From contig CAJWPW010000054.1 in NCBI GenBank assembly GCA_913045415.1, forward strand, positions 1 to 7,072: a DNA stretch of 7,072 nt, read 5' to 3'. This stretch comes from an uncultured Fidelibacterota bacterium. GTDB taxonomy: Bacteria; Marinisomatota; Marinisomatia; Marinisomatales; UBA1611. Made by a program: the position numbers and the translations under genes. Numbering within the stretch: position 1 is the first letter of the stretch; each line of letters begins with the position of its first letter. Positions 1-4,409 of this stretch are shown piece by piece. The notes below the pieces were generated by a model. The model did no database searches. It had not been told where the DNA came from and saw nothing but the letters and a program-made list of their open reading frames with translations.

Positions 1-485
1 AAAAAGCATTCACTCTCCTTTCAATTCTGGGTGTATTCATGGTCTTTTTCATTGTTCATTTACCAAAAATACAATTGACCCCATTGATCTTTACGCTAGT
101 GATGATTTATTTCTCAGCAGGTATCGGCACAATTTATAGTCTCATCCGTGTCATTGCTCCACGAGTTCAAAAACGAAAAGTAAAAACACTGAGTGGCGAA
201 ATTGAAAAGCCCGAAGTTATCAACCCAACATTTTTTGCAGGTATTAGCCAGTTCAAGTCACCGGAAGAATATGCGTTTAATTTAAAATCTATTGCTCAAG
301 ATGATGAACTACTTTATCAAATGTTTGCATCCCAAGTTTTTTCATTAGGAAATATTAATTCGGTGAAAAATGAAAATATCCGCAAATCAATTTACTTTTT
401 CATTACTGCTATAGTCTCTGAATTATTGATTATAATGTCTATGGCTTACGCTAGAGCATTACCTTTCCTTTTTCCCAACGGATGA
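1..485 (+). CDS. Pycsar effector-like (PycTM/DUF5706-type) membrane protein, 5'-truncated by window edge
   Basis: The frame is open to the left edge (first full codon at base 3) and adds KAFTLLSILGVF before the first in-window ATG at 39, so that ATG is probably internal and the real start lies just outside. About 160 residues are visible. They comprise two N-terminal hydrophobic helices (around AFTLLSILGVFMVFFIV and LIFTLVMIYFSAGIGTIYSL), a polar middle, and a C-terminal hydrophobic hairpin (IYFFITAIVSELLIIMSMAY). The KA near the start of helix 1, the NPTFFAGI turn, the PEEY segment, and the acidic-then-Gln/Asn stretch before the last helices match the layout I know for the Pycsar effector transmembrane family. 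In characterised members a cyclic pyrimidine nucleotide made by a neighbouring PycC cyclase triggers membrane damage during phage infection. No cyclase is visible here, so a defence role is inference; stand-alone homologues exist with unknown roles. The stop overlaps the next start (ATGA), implying co-translation with the lipoprotein gene. Confidence 0.72.
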   Translation, partial: KAFTLLSILGVFMVFFIVHLPKIQLTPLIFTLVMIYFSAGIGTIYSLIRVIAPRVQKRKVKTLSGEIEKPEVINPTFFAGISQFKSPEEYAFNLKSIAQDDELLYQMFASQVFSLGNINSVKNENIRKSIYFFITAIVSELLIIMSMAYARALPFLFPNG

Positions 486-1000
486 AATATTTCACATCGA
501 TTACTACCCTTCTGTTATTATTAACAGGGTGTGTTCCACAAGGAAGTGCCGGGCCTCAGGGGCCACCAGGCAAAGATGGCGCTAAAGGATTAACAGGCCA
601 AGGAATGACTGGGCCAATGGGCCCTGCCGGTTCAAGCGTCCCTGCAGATCAATTAAAAAAAGTAGAAGCTTTTTTATCCCAAAATAATGAATCTTCAAAT
701 GAACATATTGTTGCCATTGAATCTTATTCTTTTGGCCTAGCCCCACGGATTACAGGGTTTTGTTTTTTAACAAGCCACGGCCGAATATTCAAAATGGAAA
801 ATAAGAACACACAAGTCCTGGGTGAATCCATATCCTTGGCGGGGAAGATTTCGGACCACTACGATTTTATTTCGTTATCCCGTATCGCTTATGGCGAAGA
901 TATTAAACAATATTTTGTTGCAGTGACAAAATCCGGAATGGTTTTCACTACAGATGATCTGAAAACCTGGAAACCACAAGGTAATATCCCCCTAAAATAA
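482..1000 (+). CDS. Small lipoprotein with collagen-like Gly-X-Y tract and C-terminal Asp-box-like motif
   Basis: This complete 172-residue protein starts inside the stop of the membrane-protein gene (ATGA at 482-485). There is no good Shine-Dalgarno sequence, which suggests translational coupling. Residues 1-17 form a type II signal peptide: Lys2, a Leu run at 10-14, and lipobox LTGC with Cys17 as the lipidation site. Position +2 is Val, so there is no Asp retention signal and the outer membrane is a likely destination. Residues 21-52 are a collagen-like tract (GSA GPQ GPP GKD GAK GLT, then GMT GPM GPA GSS) with one missing residue at G39-Q40-G41 that breaks the register. A polar linker follows (about 53-75), then a probable beta-rich domain whose end, TTDDLKTW at 156-163, resembles the Asp-box of BNR/sialidase propeller repeats. 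The domain is too short for a full propeller. No known family is recognised for the whole protein. Its role, perhaps a surface or envelope partner of the membrane protein, is inference. Confidence 0.85.
   Translation: MKYFTSITTLLLLLTGCVPQGSAGPQGPPGKDGAKGLTGQGMTGPMGPAGSSVPADQLKKVEAFLSQNNESSNEHIVAIESYSFGLAPRITGFCFLTSHGRIFKMENKNTQVLGESISLAGKISDHYDFISLSRIAYGEDIKQYFVAVTKSGMVFTTDDLKTWKPQGNIPLK
542..634 (+). repeat. Collagen-like Gly-X-Y coding repeat
   Basis: About ten Gly-X-Y triplets are encoded here, with a single-residue gap (Gly39-Gln40-Gly41). The DNA is visibly richer in G and C (repeated gggcc and ggcc words) than its AT-rich surroundings, because Gly and Pro codons dominate. In bacterial collagen-like proteins such tracts can trimerise and form a stalk. 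This one is short, so stable trimerisation is uncertain. Confidence 0.85.
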
Positions 1001-1040
1001 ATTATTTGAAACTTTTGCCATCCTTTAGATGTAGTACTAG

Positions 1041-1115
1041 AAAGGAGTAGGCAAATATCCCTGTAACACTCTTGTGTTACTTCCTCCTTGGTTTGGCCGC
1101 GTCTGCTCCTTTTTT
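1041..1115 (+). terminator. Branched hairpin with T-tract: terminator of the + strand module, or a small structured RNA
   Basis: Bases 1041-1052 pair with 1101-1112 over 12 positions. Two of these (1048/1105 and 1051/1102) are G-U wobbles that work only in a + strand transcript; on the - strand they become A-C mismatches. A T-run occupies 1110-1115. The 48-base loop holds a second perfect hairpin, GTAACAC at 1063-1069 with GTGTTAC at 1074-1080 around a TCTT loop. The simplest reading is a terminator between convergent genes (lipoprotein from the left, yigZ from the right). The large branched loop is unusual for an intrinsic terminator, so an independent small RNA is possible. I did not recognise any known RNA family. 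Confidence 0.5.
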
Positions 1116-1716
1116 ATATTTTTTCAAGATCACCTTCCCCCTTTGTTACCGTTCGAATTGTTTCAATTAATTCATTCAAATTTCCAGATTGTAGCTCAAT
1201 AATCCATTTTAACAATTCCCCACTTTGATCATCTATAATTTTTCCTCCTAAACGGGAAATGGATTGGGCGAGATCTCCATAATAATCCATGGGAGAAGTA
1301 ATGGCATACCTTTCCATCTTTACCCATTTTTTACAGGATGCTTTTTCAATTAATTCTCTAGCAGAATTTCCATAAGTATCAATTAAACCGCGTTTCCCAA
1401 GCTTTGTCCCACCAAAGTATCTGATAACAGCCAAGCCACAATTCACAAGACTCTTTTGCTTCATGGCATTAAGTATTGGTAAACCTGCTGTACCGGAAGG
1501 TTCACCAGCATCGGATGAGTTCTCTTCTAATTGATTTCCTGTATAAATTCGATATGCCCAGCAAACATGGGAGGCATCGTGGTATTTCTTTCGTAGGTCA
1601 GATAAGCATGATTTGAACTCACTAACGTCATCATATGGAAAGATGATGGAAATGAATTTGGATTGCTGTTCTTTGAATGTATGAGTCTGTGCCCGGATAG
1701 GTACAACAAAACTCAT
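1114..1716 (-). CDS. yigZ: YigZ / IMPACT family protein
   Basis: This complete 200-residue protein has the usual length for the bacterial YigZ family. The IMPACT/UPF0029 domain occupies about residues 10-125. It has KSKFI-type residues near 19-22, the His-rich segment YHDASHVCWAYRI (45-57), the signature SDAGEPSGTAGLPIL (68-82) and VIRYFGGTKLGKRGL (97-111). A DUF1949-like C-terminal ferredoxin-type domain follows (about 135-195). Eukaryotic IMPACT regulates the GCN2 kinase. The bacterial protein is conserved, binds nucleic acid or ribosome-related partners in some reports, and has no settled function. Its ATG lies within the stop of der (ATGA, bases 1713-1716 read on the - strand), so the two are co-translated and yigZ is the last gene of the der operon. 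The stop codon directly abuts the hairpin at 1041-1115. Confidence 0.95.
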   Translation of the reverse strand: MSFVVPIRAQTHTFKEQQSKFISIIFPYDDVSEFKSCLSDLRKKYHDASHVCWAYRIYTGNQLEENSSDAGEPSGTAGLPILNAMKQKSLVNCGLAVIRYFGGTKLGKRGLIDTYGNSARELIEKASCKKWVKMERYAITSPMDYYGDLAQSISRLGGKIIDDQSGELLKWIIELQSGNLNELIETIRTVTKGEGDLEKI

Positions 1717-3029
1717 TTTTTTCGGAAAGATAATCTGACTGGTACTCCATTAAAATCAAAATGTTGTCGGAGTTGATTTTCAAGATACCGCTGATAGGAT
1801 GTTTTTACCAATGTGGGATGGTTTAAATAAAGTGCGATTACGACAGGGGACCGACTCACTTGAGTGGCATATTTTATCTTGATAATTTTCCCCTGTTCAG
1901 CCGGAGGTGGATTTTTGAAAATGATCTGATCCAATGCATCATTCAATTTACTAGTCAAAGTTAAATTTTGGCTACGATCGTACACTTCCCATGCGGTTTC
2001 CAATACTTTATGGATGCGTTGTTTAGTCAGCGCCGAAATAAATAATAGCGGGTAATGATCCAATGACTTGAACTGATAATGAATCTCTTCCTTAAAATCT
2101 TTCATTGTGTGTGTTTCTTTTTGAATAAGATCCCATTTATTCACAACAAAGATGAGCCCCTTCCCTTTATCGATTACAAAATCCACAATGGATTTATCCT
2201 GCTTCCCGAACCCTTTTTCCGCATCAATGAGAACCAAAACAACATTTGCTTCTTCAATAGCATTTTGGGTTCGTACCGTTGAATAATACTCAATTTTATC
2301 TTTGATCTTAGCCAACTTTCTCAATCCTGCCGTGTCCACTAAGGTAGTATCTCTCCCATGCCATTTGATATGAGCATCGATGGCATCTCGTGTTGTACCT
2401 GCAATGGGCGTTACAATGGTTCGTTCTTTTTGTAAAAGTCCATTTGTCAGGGAAGACTTTCCCACATTAGGCATGCCTACAATTGCCAAGCGGAGTCCTT
2501 CTTCTTCATCTGTTTCCGATGGAGGTTCCGTCAGATCTAATTTTTTCAAAATTTCATCTAAAAGGTCACCGGTTTGGCGACCATTCAATGCAGAGATTGC
2601 CATAGGGAACTCTAATCCAAGTTCATGAAATTGGTGAATCAAATTATCCGTCTTATATCCATCACATTTATTAACGGCAAGAATATATGGCTTTCCACTT
2701 TCTCTTACGAATTGCGCCAATCCCTGATCGCTTGCAGTTGGTCCTTCTTTTCCATCCACCATGAAAAGGACTAAATCTGATTCCCCCATGGCTATTTGTG
2801 CTTGTTCCCTCACAGCAGCATTGAAGATATCAAAATCTTCTGGAATGTAACCGCCCGTATCAATGAATTTCAAATGATGGGCACACCACTCCATGTCCCC
2901 GTAGATTCGATCCCGAGTGATACCTTCCTGCGAGTCGACAATCGCCTGTCGCTGGCTGAGGAGACGGTTAAAAAATGTTGATTTCCCAACATTAGGTCGA
3001 CCCACAATTGCAATGATTGATTTCGCCAT
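1713..3029 (-). CDS. der: Ribosome biogenesis GTPase Der (EngA)
   Basis: This complete 438-residue double GTPase matches the usual Der length. GTPase domain 1 has GRPNVGKS (10-17), GITRD (36-40), DTGG (57-60), NKCD (120-123) and SAL (146-148). Domain 2 has GMPNVGKSS (185-193), GTTRD (211-215), DTAG (232-235), NKWD (297-300) and SAL (332-334). The KH-like C-terminal domain (about 351-438) contains the typical NPPP segment near 373-376 and ends in a basic tail. All nucleotide-binding motifs are intact. Der is an essential GTPase for assembly of the 50S ribosomal subunit in the cytoplasm. The ATG at 3027-3029 is preceded by little Shine-Dalgarno sequence but lies seven bases after the stop of a 27-codon ORF that has a good site, so translation may be coupled to it. 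The downstream neighbour yigZ overlaps by four bases. Confidence 0.98.
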   Translation of the reverse strand: MAKSIIAIVGRPNVGKSTFFNRLLSQRQAIVDSQEGITRDRIYGDMEWCAHHLKFIDTGGYIPEDFDIFNAAVREQAQIAMGESDLVLFMVDGKEGPTASDQGLAQFVRESGKPYILAVNKCDGYKTDNLIHQFHELGLEFPMAISALNGRQTGDLLDEILKKLDLTEPPSETDEEEGLRLAIVGMPNVGKSSLTNGLLQKERTIVTPIAGTTRDAIDAHIKWHGRDTTLVDTAGLRKLAKIKDKIEYYSTVRTQNAIEEANVVLVLIDAEKGFGKQDKSIVDFVIDKGKGLIFVVNKWDLIQKETHTMKDFKEEIHYQFKSLDHYPLLFISALTKQRIHKVLETAWEVYDRSQNLTLTSKLNDALDQIIFKNPPPAEQGKIIKIKYATQVSRSPVVIALYLNHPTLVKTSYQRYLENQLRQHFDFNGVPVRLSFRKK

Positions 3030-3036
3030 TGAAAGT

Positions 3037-3120
3037 TTAACCGGCGATCTTGAGAATCAACCAAATCAACGCTAATGCAAAAATAGCATGTACAGCTATG
3101 GCACTTAAAAGGTCTTTCAT
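3037..3120 (-). CDS. 27-residue single-span membrane microprotein upstream of der
   Basis: A short ORF reads MKDLLSAIAV, then HAIFALALIWLILKIAG, then TAA. It has a charged N-terminus (Lys2, Asp3) followed by a continuous hydrophobic stretch of about 20 residues ending with a Lys, which is the pattern of a single transmembrane helix. GAGGG (bases 3129-3133, - strand) lies eight bases before the ATG at 3118-3120, ideal Shine-Dalgarno spacing. A candidate promoter lies about 30-60 bases upstream. The stop is seven bases before the der start, so it is probably the first cistron of the der-yigZ operon and may couple translation into der. I recognise no family. It could be a leader peptide rather than a functional membrane protein. 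Confidence 0.6.
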   Translation of the reverse strand: MKDLLSAIAVHAIFALALIWLILKIAG

Positions 3121-3128
3121 TTCATTTT

Positions 3129-3133
3129 CCCTC
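3129..3133 (-). promoter_or_regulatory. Ribosome binding site (GAGGG) of the microprotein
   Basis: GAGGG on the - strand lies eight bases before the ATG at 3118-3120. An ATG between them (3123-3125) opens a frame that stops after two codons, so the 3120 start is the productive one. This is the clearest Shine-Dalgarno sequence in the der operon leader; der itself lacks one. Confidence 0.55.
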
Positions 3134-3150
3134 TATTTATTATTATTTTA

Positions 3151-3178
3151 TTTTTACTTTATCGATGGTATCTGTCAA
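3151..3178 (-). promoter_or_regulatory. Candidate sigma70-type promoter for microprotein-der-yigZ
   Basis: On the - strand a perfect -35 hexamer TTGACA (3173-3178) is followed after 16 bases by TAAAAA (3151-3156, 4 of 6 matches to the -10 consensus) and then a very A/T-rich stretch. A start near 3144 would leave a leader of about 24 bases before the microprotein ATG. The position suits the first gene of the operon. The -10 match is modest, and if the host uses a Bacteroidetes-like promoter code this may be coincidental. Confidence 0.45.
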
Positions 3179-3204
3179 TACTCAGAGCAATTTAAGCCTA
3201 GTCT

Positions 3205-3300
3205 CTATGCCTGGTTCTCTTCCCATAAATTAAATGTGAGTTCATAGGGATCTCTCATGTAACAGTTTTTCCCCTTTCCCTTCCACATAATAGTGGTCAT
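3205..3300 (-). CDS. Doubtful 31-codon small ORF
   Basis: An ORF starts at the ATG at 3298-3300 and ends with TAG at 3205-3207. It begins MTTIMWKGKGKNCY and ends RDPYELTFNLWEENQA, giving a basic first half and an acidic second half. Further ATGs occur at codons 5 and 15, and a purine-rich AAAGGGG lies about twelve bases before the codon-15 ATG. An in-frame TAA five codons before the first ATG limits extension. The RDP...ELW-like tail resembles the end of some glyoxalase/VOC-fold proteins, but it is far too short to assign. It may be a real small protein, a gene remnant, or chance. Confidence 0.25.
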   Translation of the reverse strand: MTTIMWKGKGKNCYMRDPYELTFNLWEENQA

Positions 3301-3380
3301 GCGAAATTGGTTTTTTTATCATAATCAGTGTAATATGGGTGGGAATTTACTCTCGGATTTTTATATGACGAAGGCGGGAA

Positions 3381-3848
3381 TTATTTCTTTTGCTTATACC
3401 GCCAGATAAATAACACAATGATGCCAGCCACATTTGGGTACCAGATCTCCGGGCGATTCCAAGGTATACCATCAAATGAGAAATCTGATAATGGCCAGAA
3501 TAGTTTTGTTGGAAAAAATTCTTTACTGTGAAAAGGGAAATCCAAACATATATGAAAAGGCCAGCCTAACATGGCAAAAGCAAAGGTTTTATTCACCCGC
3601 CAAACCATGGCAATCACAATGAAGGCAGATACAAAACTATGGGAAATATCGTAGTTGATAAAAACCCACTCCGGAATAGAATCTAGGGAAGGCCTGCCCA
3701 AAGAAAATTCGAGTGTGACCATCCGAATAAGTAATAAAATACCAAATGAGAATAGGTCTGGTGCAGCACCCCAAAAGAGCGCCCATTTTTTATAGCCGCG
3801 AAACCCAAAAAGTCCACTGCCCCACAATGCATGGCTGAATGTATCCAT
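3381..3848 (-). CDS. YdjM-like (membrane metal-dependent hydrolase-type) protein
   Basis: This complete 155-residue integral membrane protein opens with MDTFSHALWG and has the spacing of polar residues seen in YdjM/LexA-regulated membrane hydrolase-like proteins. These are His6, Pro30-Asp31-Leu32, Asp67-x2-His70-Ser71, His99-x3-Asp103-x3-His107, and a loop FFPTKLFWPLSDFSFDG (111-127). Hydrophobic helices lie at about 22-43, 69-84, 88-100 and 137-150. The conserved His/Asp set suggests a metal site at the membrane, but the substrate is unknown for the family and enzymatic activity is inference. Only a weak GAG precedes the ATG (3846-3848). The gene begins 76 bases downstream of tRNA-Gly on the same strand and may share its transcript. 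No clear terminator follows its stop. Confidence 0.72.
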   Translation of the reverse strand: MDTFSHALWGSGLFGFRGYKKWALFWGAAPDLFSFGILLLIRMVTLEFSLGRPSLDSIPEWVFINYDISHSFVSAFIVIAMVWRVNKTFAFAMLGWPFHICLDFPFHSKEFFPTKLFWPLSDFSFDGIPWNRPEIWYPNVAGIIVLFIWRYKQKK

Positions 3849-3924
3849 TTTCTCAATCGGAAGTTTGCAAAAGACCTGATATTCTGCAAAGGTTACATTT
3901 AAATATATTTTGTTTAATGGATTG

Positions 3925-3996
3925 AGCGGGTGATGAGAATCGAACTCACGTCTCTAGCTTGGGAAGCTAGGGTAATAGCCATTATACGACACCCGC
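3925..3996 (-). tRNA. tRNA-Gly (anticodon CCC)
   Basis: The gene is 72 bases long and folds as a complete cloverleaf. The acceptor pairs GCGGGTG (3990-3996) with CACCCGC (3926-3932), the anticodon stem is CTAGC/GCTAG around loop TTCCCAA, and the T arm is GTGAG-TTCGATT-CTCAT with one G-U pair. The anticodon CCC (bases 3961-3963) reads the glycine codon GGG. The discriminator is U at 3925 and CCA is not encoded (CAA follows), so a CCA-adding enzyme must finish the 3' end. It lies upstream of the YdjM-like gene on the same strand and divergent from nrdJ. Confidence 0.96.
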
Positions 3997-4075
3997 AAAA
4001 GGGTCAAATTTTAGGCAATAATTCGGACTTTTAAAATGGTCTAAGATCAACTTTTATACAAATCCAGGGATTCGG

Positions 4076-4086
4076 GACAATTTGTC
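4076..4086. repeat. Short inverted repeat GACAA-T-TTGTC
   Basis: A perfect 5+1+5 palindrome lies 80 bases upstream of the tRNA-Gly 5' end and about 320 bases before nrdJ. Its half-site resembles that of the TGACA/TGTCA repeat 67 bases to the right. It could be a protein-binding site, but short palindromes in A/T-rich DNA often arise by chance. Confidence 0.3.
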
Positions 4087-4142
4087 ATTTTTCCAGGTGT
4101 AGAATTCAAATGTTACAATGATAATTTTAATTAGTGATATTG

Positions 4143-4158
4143 TGACATTTAGGTGTCA
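4143..4158. promoter_or_regulatory. Candidate operator TGACA-N6-TGTCA
   Basis: Perfect five-base half-sites are separated by six bases (TGACA at 4143-4147, TGTCA at 4154-4158), the geometry of a dimeric regulator site. TGTCAT also occurs at 4083 and 4330 in the same intergenic region. The flanking TGTGACA is faintly CRP-like, but the right half does not match CRP. The cognate regulator is unknown. Confidence 0.35.
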
Positions 4159-4239
4159 TAACCTTAAGTCCAACATCATTTTTGGTAATATTAATAAAAT
4201 GTGAAAAAATATAACAAATTGATTATTTATCGACGAGAA

Positions 4240-4258
4240 TTTACTTTTTTCAAGTAAA
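4240..4258. repeat. Hairpin-forming inverted repeat TTTACTT / AAGTAAA
   Basis: A perfect seven-base stem surrounds a TTTTC loop. It is A/T rich and not followed by a T-run, so it is a poor terminator in the + direction. It lies near the middle of the nrdJ upstream region and may be an operator or a cruciform-prone site. Confidence 0.35.
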
Positions 4259-4365
4259 CATCTTGTAAGGTTGATAGGGTATTTTCTATATTCATTTCAG
4301 CCAACCAGTTGATTTATCATACTTTCATTTGTCATCCTTTTTTATAGCACATTGAAAACTGAATT

Positions 4366-4384
4366 CCGTACATCAATCGTACGG
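4366..4384 (+). promoter_or_regulatory. Leader hairpin CCGTAC-N7-GTACGG before the nrdJ RBS
   Basis: A perfect six-base-pair stem with seven loop bases ends 11 bases before the nrdJ AAGGA at 4396-4400. It is the most GC-rich element of this region and would form in the mRNA leader if transcription starts upstream. It could protect the 5' end, modulate initiation, or be a repressor site overlapping the start of transcription. Confidence 0.4.
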
Positions 4385-4395
4385 TGATACAAACC

Positions 4396-4400
4396 AAGGA
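4396..4400 (+). promoter_or_regulatory. nrdJ ribosome binding site (AAGGA)
   Basis: AAGGA lies nine bases before the ATG at 4410. This supports that start over the in-frame ATG at 4422 (codon 5), for which the spacing would be 21 bases. Confidence 0.7.
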
Positions 4401-4409
4401 AAAACACCT

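Larger units (their letters stand above)
3997..4409. other. 413-base gene-free region between tRNA-Gly and nrdJ
   Basis: The region is very A/T rich and carries no convincing ORF on either strand. It must hold the promoters of tRNA-Gly (leftward) and nrdJ (rightward). Visible structure includes several short inverted repeats, described separately. A weak promoter-like pair TTGTAA (4263-4268) and TATATT (4287-4292), 18 bases apart, precedes nrdJ. I see no B12 box or other sign of a cobalamin riboswitch and no full NrdR box pair. Confidence 0.6.

Noticed and set aside
39..41. ATG at 39 as the true start of the PycTM-like gene
   Set aside because: The frame stays open to the left edge and the preceding residues (KAFTLLSILGVF) continue the first transmembrane helix and match the family pattern, so the start is outside the window.
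2079..2981. + strand ORFs inside der
   Set aside because: They are antisense to intact Der GTPase motifs, with composition expected of reverse reading frames.
3050..3247. 65-codon + strand ORF across the der leader
   Set aside because: It lies antisense to the microprotein and promoter region, has no ribosome site, and its hydrophobic FYFYF run simply reflects A/T-rich DNA.
3683..3889. 68-codon - strand ORF overlapping the YdjM-like gene in another frame
   Set aside because: The overlapping 155-codon frame has coherent membrane helices and conserved His/Asp residues; this one does not.
3864..3890. TTTGCA...TGCAAA inverted repeat between tRNA-Gly and the YdjM-like gene
   Set aside because: Six-base arms with a 15-base spacer in A/T-rich DNA are weak, and no functional position argues for them.
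4130..4150. Possible NrdR box around GTGATATTGTGAC
   Set aside because: Only the right half resembles the NrdR consensus, the left half does not match, and no second box at helical spacing was found.
3997..4409. Cobalamin riboswitch before nrdJ
   Set aside because: No recognisable B12 box or GC-rich multi-stem leader is present; the visible hairpins are short and isolated.
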